This document shows, piece by piece, positions 35,216 to 43,349 of a stretch of 64,000 nt of DNA. The stretch lies in NCBI GenBank assembly GCA_040223615.1, contig JAVKFY010000040.1, positions 124,001-188,000 of the forward strand, read 5' to 3'. This stretch comes from JAVKFY01 sp040223615. GTDB lineage: Bacteria; Pseudomonadota; Alphaproteobacteria; GCA-2731375. The position numbers and the translations under genes are program-made. The notes beneath the pieces were generated by a model that had not been told where the DNA came from, made no database searches, and was given only the letters and a program-made list of their open reading frames with translations. The first letter of the stretch is position 1. Each line of letters starts with the position of its first letter.

Positions 35216-36213
35216 GGCACCAGCACGGCCTTGCCGACGATGCGGCGTTCGGCGATGGCGGCGAAGGCCTCGCGGAAGTCGGCGAGGTCGTAGGTGGCGT
35301 AGGTCAGCGGCCGGATCGTGCCGTCCTTGAGCCAGCCGAACAGCGTTTGCATCGCCGCCGCCGTCTCCCCCAGTTCCTGCGGTGTCGGCGGCTCGCGGCC
35401 GAAGCCCAGATAGTGGCCCCAGTAGAGGCCGATGGCCCGCATGTTCTTGACTAGCAGCAGGTTGGCCGGGATGCGCGGCACGTCGCCGCTGGCGAACCCG
35501 ACGATGATCAGCCGGGCGGCCTGCGCCGTGCCGCGCAGCGCCGCGTCGAACACCGCGCCGCCGACCGGGTCGTAGACCACATCCACGCCGCGCCCGCCGG
35601 TGACGTCCTTCAGCGCCGCCGCCAGGGTTTCCGGATCGGGCGGCAGCACCACATCGGCGCCGGCGTCGGCCGCGACCTTGCGCTTGTCCTCGGTGCTGGC
35701 CGTCGCGATCACCCTGGCGCCCAGCGCCTTGCCGACCTGCACGCCGGCCAGGCCGGTGGCGCCGGCCGCGCCCGGCACCAGGACCCATTCCTTCGGTTTC
35801 AGGCCGGCACGCCAGGCCAGGCCGCCATAGGCGGTGCCGTAGATCGTCGGGATGTGCACCGCTTCGGCGCAGCTCACGCCATCGGGCAGCCTGTGCATGG
35901 CGGCGGCCGGCGCCACGGCTTGCGCGGCCAGCGCGCCGTTGCGGATCGAGCCGGCCACCAGGTCGCCGACCGCGTGGCTGGCGACGCCATCGGCGACCTC
36001 GACCACCTCGCCGGCGATCTCGGTGGCCGGCACGAAAGGCGGCTCGGAGCGGTTCTGGTGCGTGCCGGCGACCATCATCATGGTCGCGAAGCCGACCGAG
36101 CAGGCCTCGATTCTGACCCGCACGCCGCCCGGCGGCAGATCCGGCGCCGGCCAGTCGTCACGCAGCTTCAGGTCGTTCCAGTCGCCGTACGTCTCGCACA
36201 CTACCGCGCGCAT
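35212..36213 (-). CDS. NADPH:quinone oxidoreductase family protein (zinc-free MDR)
   Basis: The protein has 333 residues; GAGGCAAGC precedes the ATG at 36213. The N-terminal half lacks the structural-zinc Cys cluster of alcohol dehydrogenases, and the nucleotide-binding site is VPGAAGATGLAGVQVGKAL. DVVYDPVGGAVFDAAL and GLYWGHYLGF are characteristic of QOR-type enzymes that reduce quinones or enoyl compounds with NADPH. It is divergent from the LeuC-like gene, with only 62 bp between starts. Confidence 0.92.
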   Translation of the reverse strand: MRAVVCETYGDWNDLKLRDDWPAPDLPPGGVRVRIEACSVGFATMMMVAGTHQNRSEPPFVPATEIAGEVVEVADGVASHAVGDLVAGSIRNGALAAQAVAPAAAMHRLPDGVSCAEAVHIPTIYGTAYGGLAWRAGLKPKEWVLVPGAAGATGLAGVQVGKALGARVIATASTEDKRKVAADAGADVVLPPDPETLAAALKDVTGGRGVDVVYDPVGGAVFDAALRGTAQAARLIIVGFASGDVPRIPANLLLVKNMRAIGLYWGHYLGFGREPPTPQELGETAAAMQTLFGWLKDGTIRPLTYATYDLADFREAFAAIAERRIVGKAVLVP

Positions 36214-36275
36214 GCTTGCCTCGCTTGTCGGTTGCGCCCGATCATAGCGTGCTTCGCCGCCACCGGGAGACGCGC

Positions 36276-37661
36276 ATGGCCGGGCCGCGCACCATGCTGG
36301 ACAAGATCTGGGACGCACACGCCGTGGCCGAGAACGAGGCCGGCGAGACCTTGCTGTTCGTCGACCGCCAGCTCCTGCACGAGGGCTCGCGCACCGCGTT
36401 CGGCATCCTCGAGGACCGGGGCCTGAGCCTGGCGCGGCCGGACCTGACGTTCGGCACCGCCGACCACTACGCCCCGAGCGATGGCCGCGACCTGTCCGGC
36501 GCGCCCGATGCGGTGCGCGAGATGGTCGAGTATTTCGACCGCAACACGCAGCGCCACGGCGTCGCCGCTTTTGGCCTGAATTCCGCCGACCAAGGCATCG
36601 TGCACGTGATCGGGCCGGAGCTCGGCCTGACCCTGCCGGGGCTGGTCCTGGTCTGCGGCGACAGCCACACCGCGACGCACGGCGCACTGGGGGCGCTTGC
36701 CTTCGGCATCGGCGCCTCGGAGGTCGCGCACGTGATGGCGACGCAGACGCTGTGGCAGAAGAAGCCGAGGGCGATGCGGATCACGGTCGATGGCCGGCTC
36801 GGCGATGGCGTCACCGCCAAGGACCTGATCCTGGCGATCATCGCGCGCATCGGCACCGCGGGCGGCACCGGCCACGTCATCGAGTATGCCGGCGATGCCG
36901 TCGCCGCGCTGGCGATGGAGCAGCGGCTGACGCTGTGCAACATGTCGATCGAGGCCGGCGCGCGGGCCGGCTTCGTGGCGCCGGACACGACCACCTTCGA
37001 CTACGTGCGCGGCCGGCGCTACGCCCCGGAAGGCGCGCTGTTCGAGCGGGCCGTCGCCGACTGGCAGCGGCTGCCGAGCGACGACGGCGCGGCGTTCGAC
37101 ACCGCACACCGGCTGGACGGCGCGGCGGTGGCGCCGATGGTGACCTGGGGCACCTCGCCGCAGGCCGCCGTGGCGGTGACCGGCCGCGTGCCGATGGCGG
37201 GCGACGACGATGATCGCGCGGCGCTGGCCTACATGGGGCTGAGCGGCGGCGAGACGGTATCGGACATCGCCATCGACCGCGTGTTCATCGGCTCGTGCAC
37301 CAACGGCCGGCTGGGCGACCTGCGCGCGGCGGCCGCCATCGCCAGGAGCCGGCGCGCCAGGGTGCCGGTGCTGGTCAGCCCGGGCTCGAGCGCGGTGCGG
37401 CGCGCGGCGGAGGCGGAGGGGCTGGACCGCATCTTCACCGAGGCCGGCTTTACCTGGGGCCACGCGAGCTGCTCGATGTGCGTCGGCATCAATGGCGACC
37501 TGGTCGATGCCGGCCAGCGATGTCTGTCGACCTCGAACCGCAACTTCGTCGGCCGCCAGGGTCGCGGCGCGCGCACCCACCTGGCCAGCCCGGCGACGGC
37601 CGCGGCGAGCGCCATCGCCGGCCGCATCGTCGACCACCGCGCGTTTCCAGGGGCGCTCTAG
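36276..37661 (+). CDS. leuC: Isopropylmalate dehydratase-type large subunit (LeuC family)
   Basis: The protein has 461 residues; GGGAGA precedes the ATG. The [4Fe-4S] ligands are Cys in GSCTNGR and the pair in SCSMCVGIN; CGDSHTATHGALG is the aconitase-family substrate signature. It isomerises 2-isopropylmalate to 3-isopropylmalate in leucine synthesis, or a homologous hydroxy acid. The small subunit follows 2 bp later, but no leuB or leuA is nearby. The deduced ILEDRGLSL and GRRYAPEG regions differ from the commonest LeuC, so a paralogue acting on another methylated malate is possible. Confidence 0.9.
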   Translation: MAGPRTMLDKIWDAHAVAENEAGETLLFVDRQLLHEGSRTAFGILEDRGLSLARPDLTFGTADHYAPSDGRDLSGAPDAVREMVEYFDRNTQRHGVAAFGLNSADQGIVHVIGPELGLTLPGLVLVCGDSHTATHGALGALAFGIGASEVAHVMATQTLWQKKPRAMRITVDGRLGDGVTAKDLILAIIARIGTAGGTGHVIEYAGDAVAALAMEQRLTLCNMSIEAGARAGFVAPDTTTFDYVRGRRYAPEGALFERAVADWQRLPSDDGAAFDTAHRLDGAAVAPMVTWGTSPQAAVAVTGRVPMAGDDDDRAALAYMGLSGGETVSDIAIDRVFIGSCTNGRLGDLRAAAAIARSRRARVPVLVSPGSSAVRRAAEAEGLDRIFTEAGFTWGHASCSMCVGINGDLVDAGQRCLSTSNRNFVGRQGRGARTHLASPATAAASAIAGRIVDHRAFPGAL

Positions 37662-37663
37662 AG

Positions 37664-38281
37664 ATGGAGAAGTTCACCTCGCTCACCGCCGTGGCCGCGC
37701 CGTTGGCCGAGCGCAACGTCGACACCGACCAGATCATTCCGGCGCGTTTCCTGAAGGTGCCGCGGGCGCACGGCTATGCCGATTTCCTGTTCTGCGACCG
37801 GCGCCAGGACCGGGCCGACTTCGCGCTCAACGACCAGCGCTGGCGCGCCGCGAAGATCCTGGTGGCGGACGACAATTTCGGCTGCGGCTCGTCGCGCGAG
37901 GCGGCGGTCTACGCGCTGATGGACGGCGGCTTCCGCTGTGTCATCGCGCCCAGCTTCGGCGACATCTTCCGCTCCAACGCGATGAAGAACGGCCTGCTGC
38001 CGGTGCCGTTGCCGCAAGACCAGGTGACGCGGCTGCTGGACATGCTGGGACGCGGCAATGCCGGCGAGGTCACCGTCGACCTGGCGGCCGAGCAGGTCAC
38101 CTTCCCGGACGGCAGCCAGATGCGCTTCGCCATCGATCCGCACCGCCGGCGCTGCCTGTTGGAGGGGCTGGACGACATCGCTTTCACGCGCCGGCATGCC
38201 AACGAAATCGATCGCTTCGCCGCCGCCCGCGCCGACGCCGCGCCGTGGAGCCTGCCACAAACGAAGACGGCGGCCTCCTAG
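37664..38281 (+). CDS. leuD: Isopropylmalate dehydratase-type small subunit (LeuD family)
   Basis: The protein has 205 residues. The swivelling domain is marked by RNVDTDQIIPARFLK, the conserved DDNFGCGSSREAAVYAL and APSFGDIFRSNAMKNGLLPV, which bind the substrate carboxylates together with LeuC. It starts 2 bp after leuC. The C-terminus PWSLPQTKTAAS is slightly longer than usual. A short inverted repeat follows the stop. Confidence 0.92.
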   Translation: MEKFTSLTAVAAPLAERNVDTDQIIPARFLKVPRAHGYADFLFCDRRQDRADFALNDQRWRAAKILVADDNFGCGSSREAAVYALMDGGFRCVIAPSFGDIFRSNAMKNGLLPVPLPQDQVTRLLDMLGRGNAGEVTVDLAAEQVTFPDGSQMRFAIDPHRRRCLLEGLDDIAFTRRHANEIDRFAAARADAAPWSLPQTKTAAS

Positions 38282-38293
38282 AAGACCGCCGCC
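38269..38293. terminator. Possible two-way terminator hairpin
   Basis: GGCGGC (38269-38274) and GCCGCC (38288-38293) flank a 13-nt loop spanning the leuD stop, 26 bp before the end of the convergent PEP-CTERM gene. There is no T-run on either side, so the call is weak. Confidence 0.25.
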
Positions 38294-38318
38294 ATCGTTG
38301 CGCGAATTCGCGATCGGT

Positions 38319-39089
38319 CTACGCGCGACGGCGCCGCCGCATCGCACCAAGACCGGCCAGCCCGGCGCCGAACAGCGCCAGCGTGGCGGGCTCGGGCACC
38401 GGCGCGCCGGCGCCGACGATCACCAGGATCTCCGTCTGCGCGAAGGGATCGTTGCCGCCATCGAACGCCGACAGGCGGATGGTGTAGTCGCCGTCGACAT
38501 TGGGATCGAAACCGGCGACGTCGAAGGCCATGTTGCGAGAGTTCTGCGCCACGTTAAAGAGCGACGGAAAGCCAAGATACTCGGCGACATCCGAAGGCTC
38601 GACGCCGGTGTTGCCGACGAACGAATTGTCGCCGTAGGCATTGTCGAAGAAGAAGGTCAGTGGGTCCTGCGACTGGAAGGTCGTGCCCGCGCCCGGATTG
38701 GTGTCGATATCCAGTACGTAGGTGTAGGTGCTCAACACCGTCGTGCCGTTCACGTACGACGAGTTGATCGAGAAGTCGAAGTTCCACCGTGCGCGGTCTG
38801 GATTGGAGGCCGGCGCACCGACATTGTGGTTGTAGGTGCCGTCGCCGTTGCTGAAGAAGTCGTTGGTCGGCGCATCGCCTGGGATGCTGTAGCGGACGTG
38901 CGCGCGTAGTCCGAGTTCGACGTCGCCGACGCGGTCGGTCGTGAACCCGCCGTTTAAGTTGCCGCCGTTGCCGTAGATGACGTCCGGGGTGACGTCCTGA
39001 TCGAATTCGATGACCGCGAGCGCAGGCGTCGTGGCCATGAGGATGCCGACGACGAGGCCGGCAGGCAGAATCCTGGTGTGACTGTACAT
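38319..39089 (-). CDS. PEP-CTERM surface protein
   Basis: The protein has 256 residues; AAGGGAAAG lies upstream of the ATG at 39089. An N-terminal signal (GLVVGILMATTPALA) and a textbook C-terminal sorting signal VPEPATLALFGAGLAGLGAM, ending in RRRRRA, are both present. The mature part is rich in Asn, Gly and Asp with beta strands and no cysteine. Family knowledge: such tails are cut and anchored by an exosortase (XrtA/EpsH) and the proteins usually belong to exopolysaccharide matrix. No exosortase is in this window, so it must lie elsewhere. The function of the mature domain is unknown. Confidence 0.92.
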   Translation of the reverse strand: MYSHTRILPAGLVVGILMATTPALAVIEFDQDVTPDVIYGNGGNLNGGFTTDRVGDVELGLRAHVRYSIPGDAPTNDFFSNGDGTYNHNVGAPASNPDRARWNFDFSINSSYVNGTTVLSTYTYVLDIDTNPGAGTTFQSQDPLTFFFDNAYGDNSFVGNTGVEPSDVAEYLGFPSLFNVAQNSRNMAFDVAGFDPNVDGDYTIRLSAFDGGNDPFAQTEILVIVGAGAPVPEPATLALFGAGLAGLGAMRRRRRA

Positions 39090-39345
39090 AACTTGCTTTC
39101 CCTTGTTGGCTCGGCCGCGTTGATCGCGGCTCAAGTATTCTTCATTATGCAATCTTCATGCCCGCATTGGTTGTTGTTGGCGAGTGTATTATGTTTGTTA
39201 AATCAAGATGTTGCGGGACGGACCCCGGTGCCTGCCTTGGACGCCGTTGCGATCTGTAAGATTTTCCGACACTTTTGGCCGGTTTCGGCGCGTTCCCGGC
39301 GTGCCCGCGTGTAGACTTATGACTATGCAGCGGAGGGACGACGCG
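39090..39345. promoter_or_regulatory. AT-rich divergent intergenic region
   Basis: This 256-bp region between the PEP-CTERM and luciferase-like genes is markedly more AT-rich than the rest of the window, notably 39140-39220 (CATTATGCAATC, GTGTATTATGTTTG). It should contain promoters for both genes; TATTAT and, on the other strand, CATAAT are possible -10 boxes, but I find no -35 box at the usual spacing. Confidence 0.35.
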
Positions 39346-40224
39346 ATGAAGATCGGCATACAGCTCTACCTCAGCGGGGCGGCGGCCGAGCCCGGCTTCC
39401 TGGTGCCGGCGGCGAAGGCGGTGGAGCAGGCGGGCATGGAATGCCTGTGGATGGCCGAGCACGTGATCCTCACGCCGGTGATCGAGTCGCGCTATCCCTA
39501 TGCGCCGGACGGCAAGTTCCCGTTCGACCCGCGGCTGCTGCCGCTGGAGCCGTTCACCGCGATGGCCTTCGTCGCCGCGCACACCACCACGTTGCGCCTG
39601 GGCACGGCGGTCTCGGTGCTCCCGCAGCGCAATCCGGTGTTCGCCGCCAAGCAGGTCGCCGACGTCGACGTGCTGTCGGGCGGGCGGGTCGACTACGGCA
39701 TCGGCGCCGGCTGGTGCCTGGAGGAGATGACGGCGCTGGGCATGCCGGCGGACCGGCGCGGTGCGCGCACCGACGACTACATCGCGCTGATGAAGAAGAT
39801 CTGGACCGAGGAGACGATCCGCCACGACGGCGAGTTCTTCTCGCTGCCCGACAGCCATACCGGACCGAAGCCGGTGCAGAAGCCGCACCCGCCGCTGTTC
39901 ATCGGTGGCCACTCGAAGATGGCGCTGCGCCGCACCGCGACGCTGGGCGACGGCTGGATCGCGGCCGCCGTCGCGCCGGAGGACTATGGACCGCAGGTCG
40001 CCGACCTGCACGCCGCCTGTCGCGAACACGGGCGCGACCCGGCCAGCGTGCGCCTTGTCGTCGCACCGCCGAACGGACGGGCGGACCTGAACATGGTGAA
40101 GCGGTATCGTGACATCGGCGCCGAGCAGGTGGTGATCGCGCTGGGCGCCGGCCGGCTGGACCGGTTCCTCGGCCGGCTGGAGCAGATCGCCAACGATCTC
40201 GTCGCGCCATCGGCGGCGCTGTAG
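39346..40224 (+). CDS. LLM-class (luciferase-like) flavin-dependent oxidoreductase
   Basis: The protein has 292 residues; CGGAGGGA sets the ATG at 39346, with two upstream ATG/GTG codons rejected. The TIM-barrel family signature includes WMAEHVILTP, LRLGTAVSVLPQRNP, KQVADVDVLSGGRVDYGIGAGW and HPPLFIGGHSKMALRRTA. It belongs to the group often called F420-dependent, though FMN use is equally possible in this lineage. The substrate is unknown. It starts an operon with the MBL hydrolase 12 bp downstream. Confidence 0.9.
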   Translation: MKIGIQLYLSGAAAEPGFLVPAAKAVEQAGMECLWMAEHVILTPVIESRYPYAPDGKFPFDPRLLPLEPFTAMAFVAAHTTTLRLGTAVSVLPQRNPVFAAKQVADVDVLSGGRVDYGIGAGWCLEEMTALGMPADRRGARTDDYIALMKKIWTEETIRHDGEFFSLPDSHTGPKPVQKPHPPLFIGGHSKMALRRTATLGDGWIAAAVAPEDYGPQVADLHAACREHGRDPASVRLVVAPPNGRADLNMVKRYRDIGAEQVVIALGAGRLDRFLGRLEQIANDLVAPSAAL

Positions 40225-40236
40225 CGGAGGCGGCAC

Positions 40237-41094
40237 ATGGCGGAACCAACCTGGCGCATCGGCGACATCGAGATCACCCGGGTGGTCGAGATCGAGGCCA
40301 CCGGCGGCATGACCCGCATCCTGCCCGACGCGACGCGCGAGCGGGTGCGCGAGATCCCGTGGATGTATCCGCATTTCGCCGACGAGGACGGCCGCATGCG
40401 CGGCTCGATCCACGCGCTGTGCATCCAGACGCCGGAACAGAAGATCATCGTCGACACCTGCGTCGGCAACGACAAGATGCGGCCCTACAACAAGGCCTGG
40501 GACCAGTTGCAGACCGGCTTCCTGGACGACCTGGCGGCGGCCGGCTTCGCGCCGGAGGCGGTGGACACCGTCATGTGCACGCACCTGCACGTCGACCACG
40601 TCGGCTGGAACACCCGGCTGGTCGACGACAAGTGGGTGCCGACGTTTCCGCAAGCGCGCTACCTGATGGCCAAGCGCGAAGTCGAGCACTGGAACGACGA
40701 GGACGATGCCACGGCGCAGCAGATCATGGCCGACTCGGTGCAGCCGATCTTCGATGCCGGGCTGGTCGAGACCGTCGCCATGGACCAGCGGATCGGCGAG
40801 GGGCTGAGCCTGATCCCGTCGCCGGGCCACACGCCGGGCCACGTCAGCGTGCTGATCGAGAGCCAGGGCGAGCAGGCGCTGATCACCGGCGACTTCCTGC
40901 ACCACCCCTGTCAGTTCGCGCACCCGGAATGGTCGGCCGTGGTCGACACCGACTCGGAGCGCGCGGTGCACACGCGCCACATGATGTTCGAGCGGTTCGC
41001 CGACACCCCGACCCTGATCATCGGCACGCATTTCGCCACGCCCAGCGCCGGCCGGCTGGTGCGTGACGGCAAGACCTATCGGCTGGACGTGTAG
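40237..41094 (+). CDS. MBL-fold metallo-hydrolase
   Basis: The protein has 285 residues; CGGAGG precedes the ATG. The metal-binding motif THLHVDHVGW (HxHxDH) lies near residue 113, with further ligands in PSPGHTPGHVS, ITGDFLHHP and GTHFATP. The sequence resembles AHL-lactonase/quorum-quenching and alkyl-sulfatase-like hydrolases but no specific subgroup is certain. The adjacent luciferase-like enzyme suggests a small-molecule substrate. Confidence 0.9.
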   Translation: MAEPTWRIGDIEITRVVEIEATGGMTRILPDATRERVREIPWMYPHFADEDGRMRGSIHALCIQTPEQKIIVDTCVGNDKMRPYNKAWDQLQTGFLDDLAAAGFAPEAVDTVMCTHLHVDHVGWNTRLVDDKWVPTFPQARYLMAKREVEHWNDEDDATAQQIMADSVQPIFDAGLVETVAMDQRIGEGLSLIPSPGHTPGHVSVLIESQGEQALITGDFLHHPCQFAHPEWSAVVDTDSERAVHTRHMMFERFADTPTLIIGTHFATPSAGRLVRDGKTYRLDV

Positions 41095-41103
41095 GAGGAA
41101 CCC

Positions 41104-41322
41104 ATGGCGTCGCTGTCGGATATCGTCTCCAAGCACCTGGACGCGGCGGTGGCCGAGGCGGGCGGCGTCGGCTATCCGCCCGAGGACGTGGCGCGCACGA
41201 TGCTCGCCTTCGTGGTCAAGGTTTACCGCGAGAACAAGCCGCTGGACGAGATCGCCGCCGAGCTGCGCGGCGTGATCGAAAATCTCGACCCGGACGACGA
41301 ATACACGTTCATGCGGCCCTGA
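41104..41322 (+). CDS. Small protein of unknown function
   Basis: The protein has 72 residues with a strong AGGAGGAA site, 9 bp after the MBL gene. It is acidic and helical (LSDIVSKHLDAAVAEAGG, MLAFVVKVYRENKPLDEIAAEL) and ends DPDDEYTFMRP. I recognise no family. Good translation signals and operon position argue for a real gene. It converges on the TPR gene, 9 bp away. Confidence 0.65.
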   Translation: MASLSDIVSKHLDAAVAEAGGVGYPPEDVARTMLAFVVKVYRENKPLDEIAAELRGVIENLDPDDEYTFMRP

Positions 41323-41331
41323 AGCCGGCGC

Positions 41332-41883
41332 TCAGATCCGCTCGCCCTCGACGATCGGGGCCAGGCGCTTCACTTCCTGCTTCGGGCCGGGCATGTTCGG
41401 GTGCACTTCAAGGGCGCGCTTGTAGGCCTCGTAGGCTTTCTCGTCGTCTTCAAGCTGGTTGTAGATCATGCCCATGCCGGCCAGCGCGCCGAAGTGGCGC
41501 GGCTCCAGCTCCAGCACCTTGTCGCAGTCGGCCAGCGAGGCCTCGAAACGGCCGATCAGGTACAGCACCGTCGCGCGCTTGTTCCACCCCTCGGCATAGT
41601 CGGGCTTCAGCTCGACGACGGTGGTGAGCAGGCCCAGCGCCTCGTCCATGCGCCTGGCCTGCATTGCGCGCACCGAGCGCTGCATCAGCAGGTCGACGGT
41701 GTCGCTGCCGGAGTTGAGCCAGATCGACCAGATCGCCTGCGCCAGTTGCTCCGACTCCGCGCCCTCGCCGGCGGCCGCCAGCTTGTCGAACAGCTCCGGC
41801 AGACGGGTGTCGGTCTGGTCGGCGCGGGCCGGCACCGCCGCCAGCAGCAGCGCGCCAAGACAGATCGCCATCAGGTGTCGCAT
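41332..41883 (-). CDS. Periplasmic TPR protein
   Basis: The protein has 183 residues with a signal peptide (HLMAICLGALLLAAVPARA). Three tetratricopeptide-like repeats cover residues ~75-175 (MDEALGLLTTVVELKPDYAE, FEASLADCDKVLELEPRHFG, EKAYEAYKRALEVHPNM). It probably mediates protein contact in the periplasm. It lies 46 bp after glcF on the same strand, and may be cotranscribed with the glycolate genes without sharing their role. Confidence 0.85.
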   Translation of the reverse strand: MRHLMAICLGALLLAAVPARADQTDTRLPELFDKLAAAGEGAESEQLAQAIWSIWLNSGSDTVDLLMQRSVRAMQARRMDEALGLLTTVVELKPDYAEGWNKRATVLYLIGRFEASLADCDKVLELEPRHFGALAGMGMIYNQLEDDEKAYEAYKRALEVHPNMPGPKQEVKRLAPIVEGERI

Positions 41884-41929
41884 GGGCCAAGGATAAGGCG
41901 CCGGCAGCGACCGCAACAAGCGTCTCGCG

Positions 41930-43213
41930 TCACACAATTCCGTGCAGCGCGGCCGGCGCCGGCCCGCCGGTGGCCCAGTCCAGCAGCTCGACCGTGTGCA
42001 CCACCGGGACGCCGGCACCAGTGCCGATCTGCATCTGGCAGCCGATGTTCCCGGTGGCGATCAGGTCCGGCTCGGTGGCCTTGAGGTTGGCGAGCTTGCG
42101 CGTCCTCAGCCGGCCGGCGAGTTCCGGTTGCAGCAGGTTGTAGGTGCCGGCGGAACCGCAGCACAGGTGGCTTTCGCCCGGCTCCACCACGGTGAATCCG
42201 GCCACGGTGAGCAGTTGCTTCGGCGCGTCGCGCACGCGCTGCCCGTGTTGCAGCGAACAGGCCGCGTGATAGGCGACGCGCTGGCCGATCGCCTGGCTCA
42301 CCGGCTTGAGGCCGAGGTCGGCGATCAGTTCGGAGATGTCGCGGGTCTTGTCGGCGATGGCGGCGGCGCGGTCGGCCCAGGCGGCGTCCTCGCGCAGCAT
42401 GAAGCCGTAGTCCTTCACCGTGGTGCCGCAGCCCGACGCGTTGATCACCACCGTGTCGACCCTGGCATCGGTCCAGGCGGCGATGTTGGCGCGCGCGGCG
42501 GCCAATGCATCATCCTCGTGGCCCATGTGGTGGGTTAGCGAGCCGCAGCAGCCGGCGCCGGCCGAGACCACGACCTCGCAGCCGTGCCGGGTCAGCAGCC
42601 GGATCGTCGCCTCGTTGATCTGCGGCGCCAGCACCTTCTGCGCGCAGCCGATGAGCAGCGCGACGCGCCTGAGCTTCTCGCCCTCGGCGGGATAGACCCG
42701 GGGCCGGTCGCTCGGCGACGGCGAGGGCAGCGAGGCGGGTGCGAATTCCAGCATCGCGCGCATCCGGCCCGGCATCAGGCCCTTGAACGGCCGGCCGACG
42801 ATGGCCCCGATCAGCGCCAGGCGGAACAGGTTCGGGCGCGGCAGCAGCCAGGCGAGAAGCCGGCGCAGCCAGCGGTCGGCGACCGGACGCTCGTAGGTTT
42901 CCTCGATGTGGCGCCGCGCGTGGTCAACCAGGTGCATGTAGTGCACGCCGGATGGACACGTGGTCATGCACGACAGGCAGGACAGGCAGCGGTCGACGTG
43001 CAGCGTGACTTCCGCGCTGGCCGGCGCGTCGGCCTCCAGCATGTTCTTGATCAGGTAGATGCGGCCGCGCGGGCTGTCGAGCTCGTCGCCCAGTTCAACA
43101 TAGGTCGGGCAGGTCGCGGTGCAGAAGCCGCAGTGCACGCAGGCGCGCAGGATCGAATTGGCCTCGGCGATGTCGGCGTCGGCGAGCTGCGCCAGGGAGA
43201 AGTTGGTCTGCAT
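41930..43213 (-). CDS. glcF: Glycolate oxidase iron-sulfur subunit
   Basis: The protein has 427 residues. Two ferredoxin-like [4Fe-4S] motifs are at the N-terminus (CVHCGFCTATCP and CLSCLSCMTTCP), and two CCG domains follow (AGCCGSLTHHMGH and LCCGSAGTYNLL), the pattern of GlcF and heterodisulfide-reductase-type electron carriers. It passes electrons from the flavin subunits to the quinone pool at the membrane. A 136-bp gap with a REPIN-like palindrome pair separates it from glcE. Confidence 0.95.
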   Translation of the reverse strand: MQTNFSLAQLADADIAEANSILRACVHCGFCTATCPTYVELGDELDSPRGRIYLIKNMLEADAPASAEVTLHVDRCLSCLSCMTTCPSGVHYMHLVDHARRHIEETYERPVADRWLRRLLAWLLPRPNLFRLALIGAIVGRPFKGLMPGRMRAMLEFAPASLPSPSPSDRPRVYPAEGEKLRRVALLIGCAQKVLAPQINEATIRLLTRHGCEVVVSAGAGCCGSLTHHMGHEDDALAAARANIAAWTDARVDTVVINASGCGTTVKDYGFMLREDAAWADRAAAIADKTRDISELIADLGLKPVSQAIGQRVAYHAACSLQHGQRVRDAPKQLLTVAGFTVVEPGESHLCCGSAGTYNLLQPELAGRLRTRKLANLKATEPDLIATGNIGCQMQIGTGAGVPVVHTVELLDWATGGPAPAALHGIV

Positions 43214-43225
43214 GGCTAGGTGCTT

Positions 43226-43317
43226 GTCATGCCAGCGAAGGCTGGCATCCAGAGAAGACGGGCGAGGCTCTTGCAGGTGTCCCACAAAGTCTGGATTCCT
43301 GCCTTCGCAGGAATGAC
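43226..43317. repeat. REPIN-like inverted pair of palindromes between glcE and glcF
   Basis: Two hairpins in opposite orientation, 43226-43253 (core ATGCCAGCGAAGGCTGGCAT) and 43290-43317 (core, reversed, ATTCCTGCGAAGGCAGGAAT), lie 36 bp apart. When aligned in the same orientation they differ at four positions, all of which are compensatory stem pairs (G-C/T-A and A-T/T-A), and share flanks GTCAT and ATCCAGA. They belong to the same family as the repeats around the GIY-YIG gene. Confidence 0.88.
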
Positions 43318-43349
43318 GGCTTGGGTATCGAGGGAACTGATCGACATCG

